DNA from: Sideroxydans sp.
GTDB lineage: Bacteria; Pseudomonadota; Gammaproteobacteria; Burkholderiales; Gallionellaceae
NCBI GenBank assembly: GCA_013791855.1
Contig: VMTA01000019.1
Coordinates: forward strand, 62,001 to 126,000
Reading direction: 5' to 3'
Length of the DNA stretch: 64,000 bases
How positions within the stretch are numbered: position 1 is the first letter of the stretch; each line of letters starts with the position of its first letter. Both the position numbers and the translations under genes were made by a program. Below, in pieces: positions 25,385 to 33,483 of this stretch. The notes below the pieces were generated by a model. That model made no database searches and was not told where the DNA came from. It saw only the letters and a program-made list of their open reading frames with translations.

Positions 25385-26626
25385 ATGCTGGAAATACTGT
25401 CTGTGATCGCTGTTGTCGTACTGCTCGCCGTGCTGGCACTGCAGTTCAAACAGCCTGCCCGCATCGCACGGATGCTGGAGCAGCAGCACCGTGCCATGCT
25501 CACCGACCTTAACGACGGCCTGAACAAACAGGGTGACCGCCTGATCGCGGCACAGGCGGCGGAATCGGAGCGGCTGCGTTCTGCCGTGAGCGAAGAGTTG
25601 CGCGCCACGCGCGATGCCATAGGTGCGCTGCGTACCGAGATGCTGGCGCAGATGCTTGAAAGATTGGCGGAGCAGGGGCGGGCCGACCAGAAGCTGATTC
25701 AGGATTCGTTCAACAACGCTTCGCAGCACTTGCGCAACAGCATTGAGACCCTGAGCAAGACGGTGGACGGGCGTCTGGAACAGATCGGTGGCAAGGTCAA
25801 CGAACGGCTGGACGAGGGCTTCAAGAAGACCAACGAGACTTTTGTCAGCGTGATGGCGCGGCTGGCAACCATAGACGAGGCGCAGAAGAAGATCGATGGG
25901 CTCACCACCAATGTCGTCAGCCTGCAAGAGTTGCTGGGCGACAAACGTTCTCGCGGCGCGTTCGGCGAGGTGCAACTGGAAGGGCTGGTGCGCAACATCA
26001 TGCCGTCCAACGCCTACGAGATGCAGTACACCCTGCCCAACGGCACCCGCGCCGATTGCGTGCTCAAACTGCCGGAACCGACCGGCATGGTGGCGGTGGA
26101 TTCCAAGTTCCCGCTGGAGAACTATCGTCGCATGCTGGATGGCGAAACAGGCGCAGAGAAACAGTTCAAGGCCGATTTGAAGAAGCACGTCGACGACATC
26201 GCCGGCAAATACATCATCCCCGATGTGACCTCGGACGGGGCGGTGATGTTCATCCCCGCGGAAGCGGTATTCGCCGAGATCCATGCGCATCATCCCGACC
26301 TGATCGAATATGCGATGCAAAGGCGCGTGTGGGTCGTTTCGCCGACCACGCTGATGGCGGTGCTCAATACCGCACGTGCAGTGATGAAGGATGTGGAAAC
26401 CCGCAAGCAGGTACACATCATCAAGGACGAGCTGGGCAAGCTGGGCAAGGAGTTCGGCCGCTTCGACGAGCGCATGAAGAAACTGGCCGACCATATCCGC
26501 CAGGCGCATGAGGATGCACAAAGCGTGCGTACCACCAGTGAGAAGATATCCAAGCGCTTTATCAGCATCGAGCAGGTCGATCTGGATCATGCACCGGCTT
26601 TGCCCGGCCCCGCGTCGGATGATTGA
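25385..26626 (+). CDS. rmuC: DNA recombination protein RmuC
   Basis: RmuC is a membrane-anchored coiled-coil protein with a PD-(D/E)XK nuclease-like core, reported to limit inversions at short repeats. The 413-residue product starts with one membrane helix (LSVIAVVVLLAVLAL), a long charged coiled coil (about 30-170), then the conserved core: LGDKRSRGAFGEVQLE, PDC-type RADCVLKLPEPTGMVAVDSKFPLENY and the C-terminal VWVVSPTTLMAVL segment. Length and order are typical. It is followed within 30 bases by an unrelated EF-hand gene. Confidence 0.95.
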   Translation: MLEILSVIAVVVLLAVLALQFKQPARIARMLEQQHRAMLTDLNDGLNKQGDRLIAAQAAESERLRSAVSEELRATRDAIGALRTEMLAQMLERLAEQGRADQKLIQDSFNNASQHLRNSIETLSKTVDGRLEQIGGKVNERLDEGFKKTNETFVSVMARLATIDEAQKKIDGLTTNVVSLQELLGDKRSRGAFGEVQLEGLVRNIMPSNAYEMQYTLPNGTRADCVLKLPEPTGMVAVDSKFPLENYRRMLDGETGAEKQFKADLKKHVDDIAGKYIIPDVTSDGAVMFIPAEAVFAEIHAHHPDLIEYAMQRRVWVVSPTTLMAVLNTARAVMKDVETRKQVHIIKDELGKLGKEFGRFDERMKKLADHIRQAHEDAQSVRTTSEKISKRFISIEQVDLDHAPALPGPASDD

Positions 26627-26652
26627 AGCCTAAATTGGGGAGGGAAGTGACG

Positions 26653-28761
26653 ATGGACACGACTCATACATGGAAATTCTTTCGTGCAGGCGGTTTCGAT
26701 CAGGTGCAACTGGACAGCGGTGCCGACCTGCTTGCGCTGAAGGATCTGAACCAGAAGCTGTGGGTGGCATTGAGCTGTCCGGTGCATGGCATCGAGTTCG
26801 ATGACCGCACGCTGGAGATGGTCGATACGGACGGTGATGGTCAGGTGCGCGCCAATGAGGTGTTGGCGGCGATCTCCTGGGCGGGCGCACTGCTGAAGGA
26901 CGCCGATCTGCTAACCAAGGGTACGGACCAACTGTTGTTGGCGGATATCGACGATGCAGGTGCAGAGGGGCGGCAGGTGCTGGCGTCCGCACGACTCATT
27001 CTGAACACTCTCGGCAAACGGGATGCCAGTCATATCTCGCTGGCGGAGATGACCGACATCAACAAATTTGTGGCCGATTTGCAGTTCAACGGTGACGGTG
27101 TGATCTGCGCACAACAGGTCGACGATCCGACCGTGCGCGCAACGGTGGAGGATATCGTCAAGACTGCTGGCTCTGTCGCGGATGTGAGTGGCGATACCGG
27201 CATCAATCAGGAGATCGGCGACAAGTTCTTTGCCGATGCCGCAGCGTATGCCGAATGGTTCGGCCGGGGCGAGACAGATGCGGGGATATTGCCGCTGGGG
27301 ACGGACAGTGATGCGGCGGCGCTGGCATTGCAGGCGGTCAGGGACAAGATCGACGACTATTTCATCCGTTGCCAGATGGCGGCATACGACGAGCGCGCGG
27401 CCCTGCCGTTGAGCCGTTCTGCCGAGGACTACCAGCAATTGGCCGCGAAGTGCCTGTCCGCGCAGAATGAGGAAGTAGCTGCTTTTCCGCTGGCGACCAT
27501 CGCAGCAGGCAAACCACTGGCACTGCATACAGCTGTCAATCCTGCTTGGCAGGACAAGATAGATGCCTTGTGCCAGTTCGTGTTGCAGCCTTTGCTGGGT
27601 GAACGGCAGAACCTGACGTTCGACGAGTGGAAGGAATTGTGCACACGCTTCGATGCCTTTGCCGATTGGCAGAAGGCGAACCCCGCTCCGCAAGTCGGCG
27701 AGCTGGGTATAGCGCGTGTGCGGGAGATATTGTCTGCGGGGCAGCAGGCGCGGATCGATGCGCTGATCGCACAGGACAAGGCGCTGGCGCCGGAGATCGA
27801 GGCCATCCACTCGGTAGAGCGCCTGATCCGTTATCAGCGCGACCTGTTCAAGCTGGTGAACAATTTCGTGTCTTTCCGCGAGTTCTATTCCGGCAAGGGC
27901 AAGGCTGTGTTCCAGGTCGGCACGCTATATCTGGACGGGCGCAGTTGCGAGTTGTGCGTCAAGGTCAATGATGTGAGTGCACATGCCACGTTCGCCAACA
28001 GCAGCGGTGTGTGTCTGATCTATTGCGAACTGGTGCGTCAAGGCGGCAGCGAGAAGATGAACATCGCTGCCGCGTTCACGGCAGGTGATGCCGATTTTCT
28101 GGCGGTGGGCCGTCACGGTATCTTCTATGACCGCAAAGGGCAGGACTGGAACGCCACCATCGTGCGTATAAATGACCACCCTATCAGCATCCGCCAAGCT
28201 TTCTGGTCGCCATACAAAAAACTTTCCAAGACCATTGCTGAACAGTTGCAGAAGTTTGCCGCCTCCAAGGCAGGCAAGGTGCAGGATGGCATGACCAAGG
28301 CAGTGACCGGGGCTGCAGATTCTGCGCCCAAGCCGGCATTCGATGTCGCCAAGTTCGCCGGTATCTTTGCCGCCATCGGGCTGGCCATCGGTGCTATCGG
28401 CGGTATTCTGGCTTCCGTCGTTGGCGGTATCCTGAGTCTGGAGTTCTGGCAGATACCGCTGGCGGTCATCGGGCTGATGCTGGCGGTTTCCCTGCCTTCG
28501 ATGGCGCTGGCTTGGTTCAAACTGAAGAAGCGTAATCTCGGCCCCATCCTGGATGCCTGCGGCTGGGCGATCAATGCGCGTGCGCTGATCAACATCCCGT
28601 TCGGCACTTCGCTCACCGGGCTGCCCAAGCTGCCGGAAGGCGCGCAGCGCGCACTGTTCGATCCCTATGCCGAGAAGAGACATGTATGGCCATATCTGCT
28701 TGGATTGCTTGTGCTGATGGCTGCGCTGGTCTGGGCGTGGTATGCCGGATATTTTGAATGA
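26653..28761 (+). CDS. EF-hand-containing membrane protein of unknown function
   Basis: I do not recognise this 702-residue protein beyond its parts. Residues 58-69 (DTDGDGQVRANE) are a canonical calcium-binding EF-hand loop; FNGDGVI near 150 and DVSGDTGINQEI near 185 look like degenerate copies. A long helical middle region follows, then a strand-rich domain (FQVGTLYLDGRSCELCVKV) and, at the C-terminus, two close membrane segments (about 565-630) and one more (about 680-700). There is no signal peptide, so the large N-terminal part is probably cytoplasmic. The ATG at 26653 has GGAGGGAAG upstream. It lies between rmuC and nadE, 13 bases before the latter. Confidence 0.72.
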   Translation: MDTTHTWKFFRAGGFDQVQLDSGADLLALKDLNQKLWVALSCPVHGIEFDDRTLEMVDTDGDGQVRANEVLAAISWAGALLKDADLLTKGTDQLLLADIDDAGAEGRQVLASARLILNTLGKRDASHISLAEMTDINKFVADLQFNGDGVICAQQVDDPTVRATVEDIVKTAGSVADVSGDTGINQEIGDKFFADAAAYAEWFGRGETDAGILPLGTDSDAAALALQAVRDKIDDYFIRCQMAAYDERAALPLSRSAEDYQQLAAKCLSAQNEEVAAFPLATIAAGKPLALHTAVNPAWQDKIDALCQFVLQPLLGERQNLTFDEWKELCTRFDAFADWQKANPAPQVGELGIARVREILSAGQQARIDALIAQDKALAPEIEAIHSVERLIRYQRDLFKLVNNFVSFREFYSGKGKAVFQVGTLYLDGRSCELCVKVNDVSAHATFANSSGVCLIYCELVRQGGSEKMNIAAAFTAGDADFLAVGRHGIFYDRKGQDWNATIVRINDHPISIRQAFWSPYKKLSKTIAEQLQKFAASKAGKVQDGMTKAVTGAADSAPKPAFDVAKFAGIFAAIGLAIGAIGGILASVVGGILSLEFWQIPLAVIGLMLAVSLPSMALAWFKLKKRNLGPILDACGWAINARALINIPFGTSLTGLPKLPEGAQRALFDPYAEKRHVWPYLLGLLVLMAALVWAWYAGYFE

Positions 28762-28774
28762 GGGAACACCGTAA

Positions 28775-30379
28775 ATGAAGATCGCCATCGCACAGATCAA
28801 TTGTCTGCTGGGTGATCTGGACGGCAATGCCGCCAAGATCGCCGAGTACGCAGCACGCGCCCGTGAACAAGGCGCCGCGATCCTGCTCACCCCGGAGATG
28901 AGCTTGTGCGGCTATCCGCCTGAAGACCTGCTGCTGCGTGACGGTTTCTATCATGCCTGTCAGGCGGCATTGCACAAGTTGGCACAGCAGTTGTCTGGTA
29001 TCACGGTTGTGGTCGGCCATCCGCATCAGCATGGCGGGGAGTGTTACAACGCGGCCTCGGTGTTGCGCGACGGGGAGATCGTCGCGACCTATCACAAACA
29101 CGAGTTGCCGAACCATAGCGTGTTCGACGAGGTGCGATATTTCTCGCCGGGTTCCTTGCCTTGTGTGTTCGAACTGGAAGGTATCAACTTCGGCATCAAT
29201 ATCTGTGCAGATGTATGGGAGTCACGTGCGGCGCAGCGGGCACGTGACGCGGGCGCGCAAGTGTTGCTGGTGCTGAATGCATCGCCGTATCACTTCTCCA
29301 AGGTCGATTCGCGCCACGGTGTCGTGCGCGAGCGTATCGCCGATACCGGCATGCCGGTCATCTATGCCAATCTGGTCGGAGGACAGGATGAGTTGGTGTT
29401 CGATGGCGCTTCGTTCGCGATGGACGGGGAAGGCGGTATCACGCATCAGTTCTCCTCATTCGAAGAGCGGCTGGGTTTGGTCGAACTGCAGGATGGACGA
29501 CCTGTCCCGGGCGAGCAAGTGGAGGTGCTGCGCGAAGAAGCCAGCATCTATCAGGCGCTGTGCCTGGGCGTACGGGACTACATCACCAAGAATCGTTTCC
29601 CCGGCGTGTTGCTGGGTCTGTCCGGCGGTATCGATTCCGCGCTGACGCTGGCGGTGGCGGTGGATGCGCTGGGTGCGGACAAGGTGCGCGCGGTGATGAT
29701 GCCGTCGCCCTACACGGCGCAGATCAGCATCGATGATTCGCGCGAGATGGTGCAACTGCTCGGTGTGCCATATGAAGAGCTTGATATCGTGCCGACCTTC
29801 GATGCCTTGCAGGACACTTTGGCACCGCTGTTCAAGGGGCTGCCGGTGGATACCACCGAAGAGAATCTGCAGGCACGCATCCGTGGCACGTTGCTGATGG
29901 CGCTGTCCAACAAGACAGGCTCGCTTGTGTTGACCACCGGCAACAAGTCCGAGATGACCGTAGGTTACGCCACACTGTATGGCGATATGGCGGGCGGCTT
30001 TGCGGTGCTCAAGGATGTGAGCAAGACCTGGGTCTATCGTTTGTCCAACTGGCGCAATGTGCAAAGTCGCACCATCCCCGAGCGCATCATCACGCGTCCG
30101 CCGAGTGCGGAGTTGAGGCCCGACCAGACCGATCAGGACAGTCTGCCGCCCTACGATGTGCTGGACGCCATCATGGCCTGTTATGTGGAACGCAACATGT
30201 CCATTGCGGCGATCGTGGCGCTAGGTTATGCCGAGGAAGATGTGCGCCGTGTGGTCAAGTTGATACGCATCGCGGAATACAAACGACGTCAGGCACCGGT
30301 CGGCATACGCATCACCGACCGCAGCTTCGGCAAGGATTGGCGCTATCCCATCACCGTGCGTTATCAGGACGACTACTGA
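28775..30379 (+). CDS. nadE: Glutamine-dependent NAD+ synthetase
   Basis: NadE amidates deamido-NAD to NAD+ using glutamine. The 534-residue product has an N-terminal nitrilase-type glutaminase domain with the Glu-Lys-Cys triad visible in EMSLCGYPPEDL, YHKHELPN and NICADVWE, and a C-terminal ATP-pyrophosphatase synthetase domain with LGLSGGIDSALTLAVA near residue 285. This is the glutamine-using two-domain form. Its 3' end overlaps the converging minus-strand gene by 29 bases. Confidence 0.96.
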   Translation: MKIAIAQINCLLGDLDGNAAKIAEYAARAREQGAAILLTPEMSLCGYPPEDLLLRDGFYHACQAALHKLAQQLSGITVVVGHPHQHGGECYNAASVLRDGEIVATYHKHELPNHSVFDEVRYFSPGSLPCVFELEGINFGINICADVWESRAAQRARDAGAQVLLVLNASPYHFSKVDSRHGVVRERIADTGMPVIYANLVGGQDELVFDGASFAMDGEGGITHQFSSFEERLGLVELQDGRPVPGEQVEVLREEASIYQALCLGVRDYITKNRFPGVLLGLSGGIDSALTLAVAVDALGADKVRAVMMPSPYTAQISIDDSREMVQLLGVPYEELDIVPTFDALQDTLAPLFKGLPVDTTEENLQARIRGTLLMALSNKTGSLVLTTGNKSEMTVGYATLYGDMAGGFAVLKDVSKTWVYRLSNWRNVQSRTIPERIITRPPSAELRPDQTDQDSLPPYDVLDAIMACYVERNMSIAAIVALGYAEEDVRRVVKLIRIAEYKRRQAPVGIRITDRSFGKDWRYPITVRYQDDY

Positions 30380-30815
30380 TCCGGCGCAGTGCTCTGGCAG
30401 CAAGCAGGTGCAAGGGAAGCATCAGTGCCAACGCGATGCCCAGCCCTTGGTGCAGTTGGCTGATGGTTTCGCGCCAATCTTCATGTGGCGGGTAATACAG
30501 GCACAGCCCGCTGACAGCCAGTAGCGCCAGCACTGCAGTGAGTAGCAAACCGTTCCCGCGATTGCGATGCGCCCGCCAATTCCCTTGTTGATGCAGGCTG
30601 GATAATCTGCCAGCCATCCACACCAGAACGTAAGCAGTGATGCCGTGCAGGACCAGCATGCGGTGACGCAGCGTGTGCAGCGGATCGGTATAGTCCTGCA
30701 CATCCACCAGCCAGCCCAACACCATCCACGCAAAGCCACTCGCAATCACGATCAGGCTGCAAATCAATACCGTATTGCGCGCGAATGGACTCAACCGTAC
30801 GCCCCAAGTGTTCAT
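30351..30815 (-). CDS. Four-helix membrane protein, probable b-type cytochrome
   Basis: A 154-residue integral membrane protein with four hydrophobic helices and histidines placed for heme: DPLHTLRHRMLVLHGITAYVLVW in helix 2 region, ISQLHQGLGIALALMLPLHLLAAR in helix 4. This resembles small DUF4405/cytochrome b561-like subunits that move electrons between quinol and periplasmic partners. Its start overlaps the stop of the FMN-binding gene as ATGA (30812-30815). Its 3' end overlaps nadE by 29 bases. Heme binding is inferred from the histidine pattern only. Confidence 0.65.
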   Translation of the reverse strand: MNTWGVRLSPFARNTVLICSLIVIASGFAWMVLGWLVDVQDYTDPLHTLRHRMLVLHGITAYVLVWMAGRLSSLHQQGNWRAHRNRGNGLLLTAVLALLAVSGLCLYYPPHEDWRETISQLHQGLGIALALMLPLHLLAARALRRISSRPDNAR

Positions 30816-31321
30816 GGATGTTCTCCCGTCATGGCCTGCTGATGCAGCAGCAGTGCGAGTCGCGTCAGCTTCTGTAGCGCACGGACGGACAAGGTGGCCC
30901 CGGATATGCCGTCGATGTGACGATCCAGATTCATTCCATCATCAAGCCGGGCACCGGCGAACTGGGCAGTGAAGGCGGGGTGCTTTACTTCCCAGCCACG
31001 ACTCTCGCGGTAGATCAGCACGCTCACCTTTTCGACCCGGTCGTGGGCTATCACGATGCCGACCGTGATTGGTCTTTCCTTGCCTATCTCATCCAGCACC
31101 CAGGCGGTGCGGTCACCGCTGCGCCAGTATCTCACCCGTGCAAGTGGGTAGTCGTGATGCAGGATGTCACGCACGCTGGCGCGCAACTCGCCGGTGAGCC
31201 AGATGTCTCGCGCTTCTGGCGCTTCCTGGAAGGCACTATTGAGGAAGGTCTCGATCTCGGGTTCACCAGAGTAAGCCGGAAGCGAGAAAACGAGCAGGAT
31301 GAACAGGCTTAACCAAGCCAT
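30812..31321 (-). CDS. FMN-binding domain protein, periplasmic
   Basis: The 169-residue product has a signal sequence (MAWLSLFILLVFSLPAYS) and an FMN_bind domain with GWEVKHPAF and the attachment motif DGISGATLS, whose threonine normally receives FMN through a phosphoester bond made by ApbE. RnfG and NqrC carry the same motif. The start at 31321 lies two bases after the porin stop; a longer form from 31366 would begin inside the porin gene. Sandwiched between a porin and a b-type membrane protein, it probably passes electrons in the periplasm. The redox partners are unknown. Confidence 0.78.
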   Translation of the reverse strand: MAWLSLFILLVFSLPAYSGEPEIETFLNSAFQEAPEARDIWLTGELRASVRDILHHDYPLARVRYWRSGDRTAWVLDEIGKERPITVGIVIAHDRVEKVSVLIYRESRGWEVKHPAFTAQFAGARLDDGMNLDRHIDGISGATLSVRALQKLTRLALLLHQQAMTGEHP

Positions 31322-31322
31322 A

Positions 31323-32453
31323 TCAGAACTGGTAACCCAGGCCGAGGTTGATTCCATCGTATTCACTCTGTCCGGAAGGGGTGCGTTGATTCTGGTAGTC
31401 CACTTTTACGACCACATCAGGGTGCGGCCAGAAGTTCATACCCAGATCGGTTTGTTGGAAACGGCTGTGGCTGCTATCGCCAGCGCGATTGTCCCAACTG
31501 CTGCAGCGCGCGAAGATGCCCCAGCGTTCGGAAAGGCGCCATGATGGTTCCGCGTACCAGCCGTTCTGTCTGTCTGCACCAAGCGCTGCCGGGCCGCTGC
31601 CTGCAAGCTTCCAACCTGCGTATAGCAGGCGCAAGCCGAATGCGCCGCGCGTGACCACTGCGTGGGTCTCATACAGGGTCGCTGCACCGGCTGTGGCGTC
31701 GAGGCTCTGCGTGATATCCGATTGGTGGTGCAGCGTGGCGGCCAGTTCCAGTCCGGGCATGCCGGTCCATTTCAAACGGCCTGTATAGGCTGCATCGACC
31801 GCCAAAGCTTTCGACGCATTCTGACGCCCGGCGCGTACCGCGTAGTTAGAGGAGGCGCTTGTGGATAGACCGCTGGTGAGGGCCGCTTCGATGGTGAATC
31901 CGTTCTGTGTGCGTTTGGACAGCATGACGCCGCCTTCACTCCAGGTGGTGGGAATGATGTTCGTCTCTACCGGATTTCGCTCCACACCGTAGAAAGTCGG
32001 TGGCTCATGCGTCTCACTGATGATGCCGACCGGCATGAGCATCATGCCTGCCTTGAGGTTCGTCGCTTCATTCAGCGTGTATTCGATGTAAGCCTGCTCC
32101 AGTACCACGACCCCTGAGCTTCCCGTATCGCTGTGTTCGACCTCCAGTTCGGAGATGAATCGTGTCTGGTTATCGAATTCATGCGACATGAACAGCACGA
32201 AACGGTGGATATCCAGTTCGTCCTTGTCGTTGCCGTTGCGATTGTTGAGTTTGTTCAGGTGTAGCTCGCCATAACTGCCGAAGTTGGTGCGCTGATATTC
32301 TTGGTTCGATGCAGTTTGCGTATTGCCATACATTGTCTCAAGTTGCGCTTCCAGTCTTTCGATCCGCTGTTCAAGTGCGGTATCTGCTGCGCTTGCCCCT
32401 AGCGGGAGCAACAATGCTAGGGCGGTGATGTGGCGTTGGATCATGATGTTCAT
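31323..32453 (-). CDS. Outer membrane porin-like protein
   Basis: A 376-residue beta-barrel protein: signal peptide ending GASA (about residue 22), a short coiled coil (LEQRIERLEAQLETMYG) as in trimeric porins, then strands with GSYGELHLNKLNN and FVLFMSHEFDNQTRFISELEVEH, ending in an aromatic residue (LGLGYQF). It resembles phosphate-selective/OprP-like or DcaP-like porins without close assignment. AGGAGCG precedes the ATG at 32453. Two Fur-box-like sequences lie directly upstream, so iron probably controls it. It is the first gene of a three-gene minus operon. Confidence 0.8.
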   Translation of the reverse strand: MNIMIQRHITALALLLPLGASAADTALEQRIERLEAQLETMYGNTQTASNQEYQRTNFGSYGELHLNKLNNRNGNDKDELDIHRFVLFMSHEFDNQTRFISELEVEHSDTGSSGVVVLEQAYIEYTLNEATNLKAGMMLMPVGIISETHEPPTFYGVERNPVETNIIPTTWSEGGVMLSKRTQNGFTIEAALTSGLSTSASSNYAVRAGRQNASKALAVDAAYTGRLKWTGMPGLELAATLHHQSDITQSLDATAGAATLYETHAVVTRGAFGLRLLYAGWKLAGSGPAALGADRQNGWYAEPSWRLSERWGIFARCSSWDNRAGDSSHSRFQQTDLGMNFWPHPDVVVKVDYQNQRTPSGQSEYDGINLGLGYQF

Positions 32454-32500
32454 AAACGCTCCTGATGAGTAGTTAGGAATCTGTTTTGCAATGCTCAAAC

Positions 32501-32541
32501 GATAATGATTCTCAATATAGATGATAATGATTATCATGTGC
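32501..32541. promoter_or_regulatory. Tandem Fur boxes between porin and fur
   Basis: GATAATGATTATCATGTGC (32523-32541) is close to the 19-base Fur consensus, and GATAATGATTCTCAAT (32501-32516) is a second, weaker copy. They lie in the 152-base space between divergent porin and fur genes and could control both. A likely extended -10 for fur, TGCTAGACT, lies at 32552-32560, placing the better box over its -35. Confidence 0.78.
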
Positions 32542-32605
32542 AAGCGATATTTGCTAGACTGGGGCAAGACCGAATCGGGATATCCGGACTTATCAAGGAG
32601 GGAAT

Positions 32606-33031
32606 ATGGATAGCGAAGAGTTGCGTAATGCAGGCTTGAAGGTGACGATACCCCGTCTCAAGATATTGTCCTTGCTGGAGAATTCAGCAGAGCGGCACAT
32701 GACGGCCGAGACTGTCTACCGTCTGCTGGCGGAAGGCGGCGAAGTGATCGGACTGGCAACGGTGTACCGGGCGCTGGCCCAGTTCGAGGCGGCCGGACTC
32801 ATCACGCGTCATCACTTCGACAGTGGCCAGACGGTGTACGAACTGGAACGCGGCCCCCATCACGACCACATCGTGTGCATACGTTGCGGGCGGGTGGAAG
32901 AGTTCTATGACAAGGTCATCGAGGAACGCCAGCGCGAGATCGCCGCTTCACTGGGTTTCACACTGAGCGATCATGCGCTGACCCTGTACGGCGAGTGCAA
33001 CAGCCCGGATTGTCCGGGACACCAAGGTTAA
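32606..33031 (+). CDS. fur: Ferric uptake regulator Fur
   Basis: Fur represses iron-uptake genes when loaded with Fe(II). The 141-residue product has the winged-helix N-terminal half (LRNAGLKVTIPRLKILSLLE, then GLATVYRALAQFEAAGLI) and the metal/dimer half with HHDHIVCIRCGRVEEF. Histidines of the regulatory site (GPHHDHI) and one CxxC are present; the C-terminal CNSPDCPGHQG holds another cysteine pair. GGAGGG precedes the ATG. The Fur boxes upstream suggest autoregulation. The histidine arrangement fits Fur better than Zur or PerR. Confidence 0.93.
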   Translation: MDSEELRNAGLKVTIPRLKILSLLENSAERHMTAETVYRLLAEGGEVIGLATVYRALAQFEAAGLITRHHFDSGQTVYELERGPHHDHIVCIRCGRVEEFYDKVIEERQREIAASLGFTLSDHALTLYGECNSPDCPGHQG

Positions 33032-33090
33032 GGCGTATTCGTGCCATTCCTGTTGGGCTATACTTGAACAAATCATCACATAACCGTTGA

Positions 33091-33450
<360 letters not shown>

Positions 33451-33483
33451 TCGTCCGGGCGGGGGCCTTGCGGACGTGAGCAG

